Positions 1 through 12,610 of a DNA stretch of 64,000 bases are shown piece by piece. Where the stretch lies: contig NC_134950.1 of the NCBI RefSeq assembly GCF_965638725.1, positions 144,203,636 to 144,267,635 on the forward strand. Direction: 5' to 3'. A model generated the notes under the pieces. The model was not told the origin of the DNA. It saw only the letters and a program-made list of their open reading frames with translations, and made no database searches. Made by a program: the position numbers and the translations under genes. Position 1 is the first letter of the stretch; every line of letters starts with the position of its first letter. This DNA is from Aptenodytes patagonicus (lineage: Eukaryota > Chordata > Aves > Sphenisciformes > Spheniscidae).

Positions 1-214
1 TTGCAGCCTCTGACAACAGATCAAAGATACTATGCATAAGCCTTTTGTTGATAGCCTCCATTTAGCACAATTATTTAACTGAAAAATAATATGTTGCAAA
101 ACAAATGTTTGCATGTATTACATTACAATGTTGGAAGGGATTGTTCAAATAAGAGCATTTTAAATACCATTCTTAGTATGTGATTGTACTTAACTTTATT
201 CTCTCTTAAATCAG

Positions 215-325
215 ATCTCAGACAGAGGAGGTGGTGTTCCAGTAAGGAAAATTGAGCAGCTGTTTAGCTACATGTATTCCACAGCACCAATGCCAAGGAT
301 GGATGATGCTCGAAATACCCCTCTT
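215..325 (+). CDS. PDK4: PDK4 coding exon, third from last (37 codons)
   Basis: The acceptor is AAATCAG before 215 and the donor is GTAAGA at 326. The exon is phase 0 at both ends. It begins ISDRGGGVP, the glycine box that contacts ATP, and ends at ARNTPL. The open frame continues into the intron to a stop near 458, which is read-through and not coding. Confidence 0.92.
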
Positions 326-2409
326 GTAAGATATTTCAATACTTGTGTTACTAATAAGGTTGCTGTAAGTGTTGGACAGATTGGTAGGTTAATAAATTAT
401 AAAGCGCTATGTCCGCCCTACTGCTTTTTGGGGTATGCAAAGATTGAGCCTTGTAAATAAATAAGAATTAACACTTTCTGAAACAGATTTTTAATATCTA
501 GCTTAGTGGACAAAAATAGGCTTTTAAAGGTATAAATTAAGAAGAACATTCCAACCTGAATCTAACCCTGTTTTTTTTAATTATACTCAAATGACAGTAA
601 TTTACTTGGTCTTCATTCCCACTCAGTCCTCAAACTTATAAATTTATGCTATCTTTATGTAGGCAAGCACAACTGGAATAGGCTTAGACTGTTGTTTATC
701 TACCAGTAGCAAACTCCTTTTACTAATCAAGCTGTACTAGCAAAAACAAGGCAGGGAAAGTACAGAAATGTAATGTGTAAAAGTAAGACGTGTATATAAA
801 CCCTCCCTCTTCTGTGGAGATTGATTTTTTATTTTTTTTTTTTTTTTTTTTTTTCTTTCTTGTGGTTCTGGGTTGTTTTTTTTTTTTAATGGTCAGTTTC
901 AATATTCTGTATGAAACTGATCGGAGATTTCCATTTTCTTTTAAGAGATGAGTAAGTGCAAAGGACTTTCTAACAGTTTAAAATCTCTGAACACTTTCCA
1001 GCTATTTAACTTTAAGTCATAAGAGCTAGTAAAAACTAAATTAATTTTGTCTTGTACTTTAATTTTAGGCTGGCTTTGGGTACGGCTTGCCAATTTCACG
1101 TCTGTATGCTAAATACTTTCAAGGAGATCTAAATCTCTACTCCGTATGTGGTTATGGAACAGATGCTATTATCTACTTGAAGGTATGTATTTTGGTTTGG
1201 TTAAATAAAAGATAGTGTTGATAACTACCATTAATGCTGTGAAGTAACTACTCAGTATCATTTTAAGATAAACAAATTCTCTGCTCATGAGTAGAAAAGC
1301 TCTCATTTTTATTAAGAAATGCCAGTAAGATTTGTAACTGGTATCTAGAATTAAAAAGGTCACTTGGCTTCAAGTAGTCTACTTGAATAGCTACTAGTGA
1401 GAGCCCCATTAGTTTTTAGATGGTATTAAGATTTATTATCTACTGGTTCATGGAATACAAAGTACTGGGAGAAAGTGGAGTAACAGCAAGGTGTGAGCAA
1501 CTGATCAGGTTTCTTTACTGTTGTTTCTTAACTCTGACAACCAGAAAGTCTGTATAAACTAATCCTTAAAGAGTCTAGCACCTGGTCTTGTTCAACATCT
1601 GCTATATAGCCCATATGTGGGATTCAGATATCAGGAGTCTTGAATACCTGGCATGTAAAATGCACTGCTATTTTAATAAGTAATCTGGAAAAAAGGACTA
1701 CATACTCTTTTCTACTTTTTGCTCTTACTCATGGGAAAAACTTGCTTTGAATTTCTTCTAGTAAACCAAAACCATAGTTCCAAGCGCACCGAAGCACAAC
1801 CAGAGAAGCAGTACAAAAGGAAGAGATGGTTAAGCTATATACATGTTGCATTTCTATTTAACAATTTCCCAATAGAATATGAAATTTTTTTAGCTGCAAA
1901 ACACAGAAGCAGGAAAGAAATATATTTTAAAGTTTCTCTGGAATTTTGTAAATGAAAGTTCTTTTCCACGGCTTCCAGGACTATCTAGAAAACAGGTTAC
2001 AGAGTAACTCTTAAGGCCTATAAAAATGTGTAAATATGATTTGATGTTACTGCATTTGTCCTGAGAAATTATCCAAAGCAAACATAGATACTGAAGCACA
2101 TAAATGACTGCATCTATTGTAACATTTGTGTAAATAACTTTGCTCTGTAGTGTCACTGGCTTAACACTTGAAACATACTGCATGAATTTTTGCAAAGTGG
2201 CATTATTAAGAGGTAGAAACGAAGTAACTTTTTTCCTTCTTGATTTTTTTTTTTTTTTTTTTTAGGCCCTATCGACAGAATCAGTAGAAAAACTCCCAGT
2301 TTTTAACAAATCGGCTTCCAAGCATTACCAAGCTACCTCAGAGGCGGATGACTGGTGTGTCCCAAGTAAAGGCCCAAAGAATGTATCAAAGCAGAGTGCA
2401 GCTCTCTGA
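215..2409 (+). CDS. PDK4: Pyruvate dehydrogenase kinase 4, C-terminal part (last three coding exons)
   Basis: Three exons (215-325, 1069-1182, 2266-2409) join in phase 0 and encode the last 122 residues of a mitochondrial pyruvate dehydrogenase kinase. Visible are the GHKL-fold ATP-binding glycine boxes (DRGGGVP in the first exon; GFGYGLP and GYGTDA in the second) and the C-terminal DW motif (EADDWC) used in dimer contacts and regulation. PDK4 is chosen over PDK1-3 because of the sequence around the DW motif and because ASB4 and a PON gene follow, as in human. The enzyme phosphorylates and inactivates the E1-alpha subunit of pyruvate dehydrogenase in the matrix, sparing glucose in fasting. 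The 5' three quarters of the gene lies before the window. The C-terminus ends KQSAAL, unlike the mammalian tail as I know it. Family assignment is certain and paralogue very likely. Confidence 0.93.
326..1068 (+). other. PDK4 intron (third from last exon to penultimate exon)
   Basis: GT...AG intron between phase-0 exons. It carries a run of 23 T at 832-854 and another T run at 876-887. Nothing else is recognisable. Confidence 0.85.
832..854 (+). repeat. Poly-T tract (23 T)
   Basis: Uninterrupted run of T inside a PDK4 intron. It is likely length-variable. Confidence 0.9.
1069..1182 (+). CDS. PDK4: PDK4 penultimate coding exon (38 codons)
   Basis: The acceptor is AATTTTAG before 1069 and the donor is GTATGT at 1183. 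It is phase 0 at both ends. It encodes AGFGYGLP (second glycine box) through [11 protein letters not shown], a stretch nearly invariant in the kinase family. Confidence 0.93.
1183..2265 (+). other. PDK4 last intron
   Basis: GT...AG intron ending in a long poly-T tract directly before the acceptor. The open frame on the minus strand at 1890-2195 has no recognisable features. Confidence 0.85.
2266..2409 (+). CDS. PDK4: PDK4 last coding exon with stop codon
   Basis: The acceptor follows an almost pure run of about 19 T residues ending in AG at 2265. There are 47 codons and then TGA at 2407-2409. It contains [11 protein letters not shown] and the DW motif. Length and phase agree with the two preceding exons. 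Confidence 0.93.
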   Translation, partial: ALSTESVEKLPVFNKSASKHYQATSEADDWCVPSKGPKNVSKQSAAL

Positions 2410-4241
2410 AGAGAAGTTGGTATCCAGGCACCTGAGGGGATCAAGCTGGCTTCTCAAAGACTAGCGTTTGGAAGTATTCGTCTACCTCCAAACAAACAAA
2501 TTCTTCAGTTTCAGGTCTGGCAGAAGAGAAAGAAGATAGGGATGTTAAAGCCTGGGCTGTATGCACTGAATGTGAAATCTTGCTGTGGACTTCAGGATGA
2601 GGAAAATAGGAGCACATACGTCTTTAAAGAAGAGATGTGTATAGAGGAAAATCAGACTTTTTTTTTTTTTCTTATGATCAAAGACTTGATGTGGTAGAGG
2701 TGTGCAATTTTTGAGTCCTGTTTAATGCTTGAATACTGATAAATGTCAGTTATGCTGGTGTATGTTCTTCTCCTAGAATAGTTATCAGCAGTTCATCTTA
2801 CTACAGAACTTCTCAGGTAGGTAGATAGATAACACTTGTACTTTAAAGCTGCATTTATAACATTTGGAAAAGATCCACTTAACATGGCAGTCTTGTAGCA
2901 AGATACAAACAGCATTCAGATACAGCCTGACTGAGAGGGAGGGAGCCCTGGGAGGTAGGGAGAAAGTGTTTTCTGTATATAAGGAAGTCCCGTTTTAAAA
3001 AAAACTGTATTCCAGTAATAATTCTTACATGATGCCTTGCTCTGTGAGTTTCATTGCTAGATTTTTTTTATGTTAAGCTGTTCATGGAAAAACTAGCCAA
3101 GTGAGGCTCCTATGCACAAGGTAACTAAGAAGGAAATTGGGATATTTTAGAAAGCTACTGCAAAGAAATGGAAAGCTACTTGGTTATAGCAGCTGTAAGG
3201 TTAGGCTACATCTAGCCTACATCCCTGCACTCCAGAAAGCATGTGCCAAGTAAGTAGGTTAGGATTTTCCAAGAACTGAAGTCAGACATGCAAGTTGAAC
3301 AGAAAGGTTTTGGTGATCTGTATTATGTAAGCATGACGTGGGAAACAACAGCATGTTTAAAACATGGTCTTGTGATTCCTTTTTGTCATGCTGTTAGAAG
3401 ATCAGTGGCTCAGTACACTAAACCAAAATCTGCCTATCGTCTTTGTCAAATTTGTATTGGACCACACTAGCTCGAAGAGGTACATGGAGATTGTACACCT
3501 TGAAAGCTGTGATGAGCACTGAAGGTCTATTTGAAAGGTTTTCAGGAAGAGTGGCATTGGAACTAGAATTTTATTCTAAGAACTATTCATTGCAATGGGA
3601 AGGGCTTAGGAAGTGAGCAGTTACAAAATATGAACAGCACTGAAAACTATAGAATAACTTTTATGAACAGCAAAATAATGGGGAATTGCCACAGGAACAG
3701 TGCCAGTGGGAGAGAGCTGTTGGGGAAAATACTCCATTCTCAATAACCTTCTTCCCTTCCCATCTTCTTTGTGCATTTTCCCCCTTGTAAGCAAGGTAAA
3801 CTTAACGACAGAATAGAAGTTAAACTATTGGACGTTGCCAAACTGGCCAGTCAGTGTTCATCAGGGCTGTATAATATGACTTGAATTTTTTTTTACTAAT
3901 TAGCATATTATCTTAAGTGTATTTGATCCTTTGCAAGAAGTTGCGAGTACAGTATTAAAGCATCCTGCTCAGTCATATGACAGTTTTCTAAAATAGATTC
4001 GTATTTGTTGGACAGAAAGCCACTCTGTACTCTACAGTGAATAACAAGTATTTTTTTTAATAGGAACAAGAGAAAGCTGGAACTACCTTTGTGTTCTAAA
4101 GTCCTCTTGGGACAGATTTCTCAATCAAAAATAGTATTCTGATATGCTTCATTTCTTTTAAAAACTAAATTTAGAAGTATTGGTGATAACTACGGAGCAT
4201 AATGACTTCAGTACTATATCAAGGCTGTTTTTATCCCAGTG

Positions 4242-4247
4242 AATAAA
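4242..4247 (+). terminator. PDK4: Proximal AATAAA polyadenylation signal of PDK4
   Basis: AATAAA lies about 1.8 kb after the stop codon. It is a candidate for a shorter PDK4 mRNA; usage cannot be judged from sequence. Confidence 0.4.
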
Positions 4248-4834
4248 CTGCAGTCACCAAAGGTCACCAGATCATGTATCTGAGCTCAGCTCAGTGAATG
4301 AAACGGATACCAAAAATGAAATATCTTTGTCTGGAATATACAAGTATGGAAAAGCTGCCTTCACTGCCATAATATACTTGAGTATTTGTTGATTTTGTAT
4401 TGAATATGATGTCACAAAAACATACCTAGGTAGTCATTGTTGTCAAGTAGACACAAATTATACCTCTGTGCACCCGGTAATGCTTTAACATGAGTTATGA
4501 TCTCATGGTATACTGTACATCTTAACATAGCTGCAGCTATTCCCGGTAGGAGCTGTAACTTCTATCTCAAAGCAGCTGAAGCACACGGGTGCTCTAAACA
4601 CGTCTGTAATGTTGCTTGCAGAGAAAAGCTGCAGAACACATTCACGATGTGGACAGAGGTGTGTATAGCACTTGAGGAACCCACGTGGAACCTCTGTAGT
4701 ATTAAAAATTACTTAAGGGCTATCCATCTAGATAGTACAGTACCTTTTTTCAGCATTTACTGAATTTTTATTCCTGAAAGTAGAGCTGTAGTTTTAAGCC
4801 TTTTACTTGGATGTAGATGTTGAAATAATTTTAT

Positions 4835-4840
4835 AATAAA
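4835..4840 (+). terminator. PDK4: Distal AATAAA polyadenylation signal of PDK4
   Basis: AATAAA is followed after about 15-20 bases by a T/G-rich stretch (TGGTTGTCTAG, then TTCATTTTCTT), the usual downstream element. It is the best candidate for the main PDK4 mRNA end. Confidence 0.6.
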
Positions 4841-7424
4841 ATCTTCTAAATGGTTGTCTAGTATCTTCATTTTCTTCTAAGAAGTCTAGTGTAAGCAAGG
4901 GCCTTCTTTAATTTAAGTCTTATCAAATGGAGTTGAGCAAAGCAATTTTCAGGCTGTGTCAAATAGATGTAGCAGGGGAGAGAAACATTGAAACAAGGGT
5001 CTGCTTATGCTTGATGTTGCATCTGCTGAGAGTTTACATGGTGCCTAAAATCAGCGCACCACCTCACGCATCACCTTACTCCTTCTAATTAGGATAGCAT
5101 TCATCTTCAGAGATGAGAACTGAGAATCCTTCATCAGTGCACATTCTACCCTCCAAAATACCTATTTTTTTGTTCAGCTGTAAAGAATGTGAAAATTCAC
5201 CATCAGTTTTACATAAAAAAAGACATCCATCATCAAGTCTATAACAAATAACTTTCTCCACAGGCTAAACAAAAGCCTCTCTTCCAGCTCTGAAGCAATG
5301 GGACAACTGGCTTTATTTAATAGTTGGTTTGTAAGAGAAGGGTAGTTATCAGACAGAACAGACTGTGCCATGATAAAACAGTCCTGTACAACTGGTGCTT
5401 TAGCAGACTTGCGTTTGCCTGGGAATGTCCTGCATCTCCCTTAATTTTAAGAAGATAGAGTAACGGCAAAAATGTGTGTAGGTACTTTACCTGAAAGACG
5501 AGAGGTGAAAAAAAGCCAGACCCTGGCCTGGGTGTCTGGCAGTAAATCTACAAGTGGCAGCCTTTTGTGCTGAGTTTCCCATTCTTAACAATGTTTTTTC
5601 ACCTGTAATGCCAGTGAAGCAGATCAGGTGGTGTAAACTTCAAGCATTTTGCAATTACAGAAATGTACCACCCTGACAATATATCAGTATGTCAGGTGTG
5701 TTGGGAGAAACAACCCAGAACTAAAAGTACAGCAGGGACTTTAATAAGCTACTGCAGAAAACAAAACAAAACCAACAACAAAAACACCCATTGTGTTTTC
5801 TTTTCCCCATCCACCTTTACTGCCTTGCAGTCCCCAGAGACAGGACTAGCACATTTCCCCTCAGGTTTTTCCAAGCAGAATTACGTATACGTGCATTCTG
5901 TACCTCACCCATGGCAGGCTCTGGAGCCTGCACGTGGGAGCCGGGCATGCTGTGGATGCGGCAGGAACATACCTGGCCTGCTGTGCGGCCCCGTGTAGAG
6001 CACGTGGCCCCAGCAGGCAATGCGGTCTCCCCGCAGCACGCTGCTCGCAGGCCATCAGTTCCAGCCAAGCTCCTGCAGTCCAGAAGGTGCCAGAAGTTGA
6101 ATTTTTTTTTTTCCTTCCCCCACACAAACCCGGTGAGTGACAGAGGCCACGCACCCGGCTCCTGATTCAGCAAAGCACCGGAGGTACGGGACTGGCTTGC
6201 TTCTAGCATGTCAGAGGTTCACTGACATCAGCAAGTTTACTCACGGCTAAAAGGCATTCTGGTTTCACAGGAGATAAGCAGATGTTGCACTTCCCCCTTT
6301 GCCCCCCGATCAGGACCTTACAAAGCCGGGTTCCTGATGTCAACAGAAACCATGCCAACGCACCCTGTTTTCTCTTCCAGATCGTTAGCTAAAACGTGTA
6401 CACTGGTTTTGTTGGTGGTGCCTTGGGCACACGTCCAGATTAATCTTCCTGGAGTCTTGATAAGTGGTTGTTCATTATCATCTTTTCCCTATCGCTTAAC
6501 CAAGCTTTCAAATCCACCAGACTTTGCCCTTAGCATGCAATAATGTCCTTCCCATAGCACTATTACAAAACAAGCTTTGCTACCTTTGATAAGAAACACT
6601 ACTGGACTGGAAAAATAGATTGGGGTATTTTCCCCCCTTACAGTAGTGATGATGACTTGAGAGAATCCCCGAGAATAACCCCCGAGAATTGTCTGCCCTT
6701 AAATTCTTGAGCAATTTTGGCCAACGGAAGGTAGAACATGGCACTTTATGATCCCTCGGCTCAGCTAATTTGGGGGGATGGGGATGGTGAAGAGGAAGGG
6801 GCACACTTTTGGGTTAACATCTTTGGGTTTGCATTCCCTAAAAGCTGACAACACAATTTTAAGTGCCTGTATCTCAATCCTGTATTACAGTCCCTAAGGT
6901 GGCTTTGCACGACTGTGCTGGCGTGCACGTTCAAGACAGAATGACCGATTCAGTACCTGGCTAGATGCTGCTCCTCCTTGCAGTCAGCAAAGAGAAAGCA
7001 GGACACGCCGGTGGGCAGCCTCAGTTCACTCTAGGTCTTTTCACTCACTTCACAGGGAGGAAAGGGCAGAAAATCCCCGTGGGCAGTCTGAATTCTTCCC
7101 TGTCATCTAGAATGCTGGATAGCACAGCAAGAGGCTAGAACACAATCCTGTGTCTTCAGAATATTCTGAGGCCTTTTAATAAGGTAACCTTTAATATGAG
7201 TAGAAAAATATGTATGGGCTATCAGGAGCTGCTCCTCACCAGCTCTCTTCTATATTCCTGCTGCAGCTATGAAAGAAAACCAAAACAGTGCAACAAAATG
7301 GCCCACATAGAATTAGTGCAGATTTTCCTGTGTCACCCCCTTGCTTTGCAGTTCCTGGCAGGAAGAGGCAAGAAAAGAAAGGATCTACCTGATTTCCTGC
7401 TCTGTGAGGCAGAGAGCCTTGAGG

Positions 7425-7530
7425 AATGAGGCTCGCGCCACCTTCCTGGAGTCATGTCCTGAAAATCCAGACAGACCTGCGATGCCAGGAAACACAGCAA
7501 AAGGAGCGACCACCGTTCCCACCGTTTGGG
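7425..7530 (+). repeat. Dispersed repeat copy A (inverted partner near 8.4-8.5 kb)
   Basis: About 105 bases aligning with the reverse complement of 8430-8535. The best-matching core is CCAGACAGACCTGC followed by GATGCCAGGAAACACAGC here; the partner, on the opposite strand, reads CCAGACAGACCTGC followed by TATGCTAGGAAATGCAGC. The flanks (ATGAGGCTCGCGCC against ATGAGCCTCACGCT) also align. I do not recognise the family. Confidence 0.6.
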
Positions 7531-8429
7531 GCTGCAGAGCATCCTCCTGGAAGGTGACAGAGAGTTTCTAGTTTAGGGCGGCTACACTTTAAGTTACATT
7601 ACTATGAGACAGCCAGATATTCCCTGTCTGGAAGGCAAGTAAGAAAAACAAGTAAAAAAATATAATTGTTTCCATCATTGTTTATAGGTTGGGCTTTCTG
7701 TACTATGTCTCCTTAAGGGACTGGGCCTGAAGACCGAGAACCTTGGCATGGGATTCAGCACACCAAGTACAACACCTTATCGTGACACTATGTACGTGTC
7801 TGTACGTGTGTGCTGATGGGTGAGTTGGATATCTGAGCTCCCTCTCTAGTGACCAGAGTTGATATATCCAGAGGAACCCAGAAAGCTATCAGCTCCTCCT
7901 GAAGCAGACACCTACATCTGGCCACCTGAATAGCTCTCCTGTCTTCAATGGGAGAGTTCAACTAACTGCAGTGAGACCCTAGACACCTGGGGCACATGAA
8001 GCACCTGCATTTAGATGGTTTCAGCTGTGAGTTGACTCCCAGCTAATTCAGTTGCCTAAAAATAGACACCTGATGCTACATGAGGAACCCTAGAGTACTC
8101 TGCCTGTCTCTCATCTGTCACTCCAGAAGAACAGAGATCTTCCACAGGTCCTTTGTCACGTCTGCCAGTCCCATGCAAATACCTTGTATGGAAGCTCTTG
8201 GCTTTCTCAATTATCAATGAACATTTATGTTTAGGTAAATTACTCAAGTCCCCTTACTAATTCTGGGTGGTTGTGGGAAATACAGAGCTCAAAACGATGT
8301 CACTGCTCTGTCATTGCTGGACAGGGTGGATACATAATGGAAAATCCCAGCAAGTGCCAGAGGGATCACTGCATAGGAACCCCGCTGGCTGCCGGCACAA
8401 GCTCTGTCAGCCTGGAGCTGCCTCTGTGC

Positions 8430-8535
8430 TGCTTGTCACCACTGGCTGCATTTCCTAGCATAGCAGGTCTGTCTGGGTTTGGGGCTGCCCACGGTGCCAC
8501 ACGGCCACAGGAGACAGCGTGAGGCTCATGACTCG
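8430..8535 (-). repeat. Dispersed repeat copy B (inverted relative to copy A)
   Basis: Reverse-complement partner of 7425-7530, about 900 bp away. By eye the core identity is about 85 percent. It could be a non-autonomous mobile element or a local inverted duplication. Confidence 0.6.
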
Positions 8536-11500
8536 GGTCTCTGTACCCCACAGGGCAGCAGCGCAAGCACCTGAGAGCTCTGTCTGAGCCACGCTTACTC
8601 CTCCTGGGACACCCAAATACCACTTAACTTGCTAACTGGACAGGCCTTTTACAGAAAATTAGGAGCTAACTGTAACTGATGCTGATTGTTAAATACGATG
8701 AGGCATACTGAGAAACCAGATGCATTGAAAGCTCTTTTCTGAGTGTTTATGCTTGTGGCTTTCTCTTTTCTAGCGGCTTTACTGTCCATAACAGTCCTGG
8801 TTGATTTTTAGCAAATTAACTGGGAAACAGGGTGGAATACCTGGCAGGGATACTTGTCCTTTCCTCCAATCGCTGTGGCATGTGGCACAATGAGTAATGT
8901 GCATTGCAAAGTGTATTGGTGACCCAGAGTCACTCCCCTGCTTACAAAGGGTTATTACTGGAGGAATTCAACCTTCGTGTGGGGGTGGACCGGATGGTTC
9001 ATACTACTCTGGATATTAACAGGTATATGTCGTTGCTTCACAGACCGTAGGAAGCTGTTTGCTCAGGCATAAAACTTAGTTTGTGTTGACACAGGAGCAC
9101 TTGTTTGTGCTTAGTTAGGGCCTGTTATAAAACCCTCTGAACTCACTGGACAACTCTCCCTTGTTTCTAATCAACTGTGCCTCAGGTTTTACATAAATGC
9201 ATGATGAAAAAAGCTTCATTTTCAAACCCGGACCGGGGACACTCTTAAGTTTTCATTATTCATGTTATTTGTGGAGATGCCCAGAAGCCTCCTGCTGGTC
9301 CAGATCACTTCATGAGCTTTGCCTCTGTAGCCTTGCCCTCCTGTGCCTCTGTTCTTCCTACTCCTGCTGCTGGTGCCAGGCTGTGCACGCTCTGAGCATA
9401 CCTTCTGTACCTGAAGGATGGGAACAGTGCTTCGGAGGCATGTCACACTTCCAAAAGCTTTTGATGATTTTTCAAGGCCACTGGATGATCAGTTCACTTG
9501 AGAAAAAAAAAAATCATAGCACCTTCTGCATATTCCCAGGCTTCTGTCTCTTGAATGACAACATCCATGTCAGTACAGCTGGAGAAATGGCAAAACTGCT
9601 CACTGGAGTACTATAAATTGACGTAGGCAGACCTTGGAAATTATATTACAGAGATTAGTATTCAGGGCTGACTGAAAGAGATGTTTTCATCCTTCTCCAA
9701 AGAGTTGTCCTTGCCTCCTTCTTTGGTCTGCAGCAGATGATATTCTTCACCTGTGAGCATTGATGTTAAGGGAGAGGATGTGTCTTGACTTTAAACCTGC
9801 ACTATTGCAGTCAAACAGAGCAGAGAAGAACTGCAGATTCTCCCATTTCTTCCCAGGAATGAACATACCCACTGCTGTAAGAAATGAGAATTTTGGGGGA
9901 GAAGGTCTATTCTTGACAGCATGCTCTTTCAGAGGGGAGTTGTTTCATTTCATAATAACAGAAAGGAGATTCCAGCAAAGCTGTTGACAATGAAAGGCTA
10001 AAATAAATGCTCTTCACCATTGGTTTAAAGTATATTGACACTAGAATGTTTGTTGGGTTTTTTAATGTAAACATTTCTAGCGGAATAGCAGTATATTGGT
10101 GTACATCACATTAAGCTTTCACTTATAAAAGTTTTTTTAAAATAATAGATTCAGAAGCAGTTATTCAATTGTTCTCATTTTTATAGAGTATGCGTATGGA
10201 ATACAGAATATAGGTAATGGATCAATAGGCTGTCTATAAGCATGTCTGAGAACTGCTGATGTAATTCAGTGTTCTTTTCTGCAACGTGCTTCTAACATAC
10301 GCTAACCCTTTGTTTTCTTTTTCAAGCAATAAAAAAAGTGTAATATAATGTGGGATCAACATATTAACCAATGTAAATGACAAATATTAGAGTAGTAATA
10401 ATTCATCTTTAGACCTCACACCATATCCACTGAAATCTGTGACAAGCTTCCTGTTGGCACCAGTGAATTGTGGACAAAGCCAAAATGGTTTGAGCTGCTG
10501 GTCAGTAGAGGAGACACATACACTCCTGAGGGTCTCTAGAAGACAACAAGCAAAGTAATTTTTAACTCCTTCAGAGTGCAAGACCAGACAAGAGGCCAGC
10601 CTCATTGTGTTACCTACCATGAGGTCTGCAAGATAGCATGTGTTGTGCTGGAGGAATTTATGATCAAACGACACACCTGGGGAGGAAGAGGAGTATGTGA
10701 CATACATTTAGACATTCAAGATACATTGAACAGAAACATGTATATGCATATATGGCCAATTTAAAGGTACTGAACTGGCTGACAGCTTTTGCTTCAGACC
10801 CATCCCCCTTATCCAATGCGGTGCAACCCTTATACTGGAAAACCTTGAGCTCCAAACACCCCAGACCAGAGGCAGGTCAGCTCTCAGCCTTTCTGTTCAA
10901 GCCACGTGAGACCAGGTCCGTGCTGGGGAAGTCTGGGTGCAGAGATGCCATTGTCCCTGAGGTGTAAGCATGTCCCCGTTTGGCAAAGCAGGCAGTTTGT
11001 CCTTGTGTCCCCAGCCACCAAGAGCTCAGCTGGGATAAAGGGGCTTTGCCCACACCTGGAGACAGGAGGACAGGGCTCTTTAACAGCACACAACAGTGAC
11101 CAGCCACAGCTTGTGCTCATTTTACACAGCTGAGGCTTTTTTAAAAAAAGGATTAAGAGTGTCCAAACCCAGAACAATGTGAGGGTCCGCTTCAATACGG
11201 CTGGAAGATTATTCCAGCTGTTTGGGGCTGGGAGCCTAAAAAATTGAAGCTTGCCTCCCATAGTCAGTGGAGCTCCAGACACTTGGATGTGAGTAGCTTG
11301 GTTTAAACAGAGGGCAGACTGGCAGCTAGTGCTAGACAATAGGACAGAAAACAGCGCTGTAAATAAGGAGTGAACGATTATAAACCTTAAAAATACCCTT
11401 CAGGAAACACGTGGCTGCTGTTCAGTTGCTAGCTGCTGGCTCTTTTGTTCTGCTTAAAGCTTTCCATCCTTTATTTTATCTTTTTTTTTTTAAGGACAAA

Positions 11501-12484
11501 CACTTGCTAAGTATACAGCATGGCCTCCTCCGGTCAGGGCTGGGGGCTGCGGGAAGCAGCAGTCCCTATTGGCTTTTTTCTGGCAGCCTCCTGAGCGAGA
11601 GGCAGGGAACCCACGGGCACAGCATGTTCCCCGCCAGCTGCACCGGGAGCTTAAAAACACGTTTATGTTGAGTCAGCAAGAGCCGCCTGGGCTGGTCACG
11701 CCACTGCTCTCCCTCCCTTTCAAGGCTGCTGGAAGGAGTAGCGTCAAAGTTCAAGCCCATGTTCGAGTCTGTTCCAAGCACTGCCTGCAGTTTGCTCCTG
11801 CCTGCGTGGAACCACTTACCCTCAGTCTCACCAGTGCAGCCAGGTCACCTGAAAATGAAGGGGAGGCAGGGCTGCCTCTCTGCCCCTCTCCTTGCCCCCA
11901 TCAGAAAAGGCAGCTCTCCCTATGCTCGAGTGGATGTCAGTGGCCAGGCAGGACTCAGTGCCATTTAATAGCAAACCCTCCCACACTCAGCAGGGCCGGG
12001 CGACAGCGGATAGTGTGTCCTGGTCAGCTGAAAAAGGAGTCCTCCTTCTTGATGTTCTCCAGGCAGAACCAACCTGCTGTCAAAGCTCTTGAGAGGATGG
12101 AAAAGGGACAAGGGTGTTAAGGGGACACTGGGTGTGCAGCTCAGGTATGCTCCCAAAGCACAGACGTGCGTGGGTGCTGCACGAGGTGGCCCGCAAAAGG
12201 GGACCGCGACAGCTGTAGCACAGTGTGCCAGGTACCGGTGGAGTTTTGACCAACTGGAAAGAAAAGTAGGAGAGTTGGGTTACAGAGGCCTCTGGCGCCC
12301 GGCTCCCCGCAGCCATGTCAGTGAGTCTCGGACGCCTCCATTTGAAGCTTGCTAACACCACACGTCCATCTGGGACGGAGTTGTGTATTTGCCTGTTTGT
12401 TCGCCCATTGTTAAGGTCCCCCTGAGAGTCCCCAGCTGCCCCTGAGGACAAGTACAGGAGAAAATGCGCAGGTTTGCCCTGAAC

Positions 12485-12610
12485 TTGCAGTCACTGCAGT
12501 GGGCAGCTGCTCTCCACAGAGGGGCTGCAGCCCACTCTGGGGGGAAGCTGCTCTCCATGAAGGGCCTGCAGCACACGCTGGTGGCTCACAAGTCCTTCAT
12601 GCCAGGGACA
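12485..12610 (+). repeat. Short degenerate tandem repeat
   Basis: Two copies of a unit of about 55 bases built on CAGCTGCTCTCC...GGGGCTGCAGCCCAC and AAGCTGCTCTCC...GGGCCTGCAGCACAC lie in tandem. The sequence is GC-rich and not assigned to a family. Confidence 0.45.

Larger units (their letters stand above)
2410..4858 (+). other. PDK4: PDK4 3' untranslated region
   Basis: From the PDK4 stop to about 20 bases past the distal AATAAA there is no recognisable coding sequence. Its length (about 2.4 kb) suits a long PDK4 3' UTR. Small open frames here (for example around 3288 and 4497) show no family features. The exact end is inferred from the signal position, not seen. Confidence 0.7.

Noticed and set aside
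5791-6209. Overlapping open frames on both strands in a CpG-rich patch
   Set aside because: Several frames open at once point to base composition. The patch is too short and weak to call a CpG island.
10884-11339. 151-codon minus-strand open frame
   Set aside because: No domain, signal or homology recognised, and overlapping frames on the other strand are equally open.
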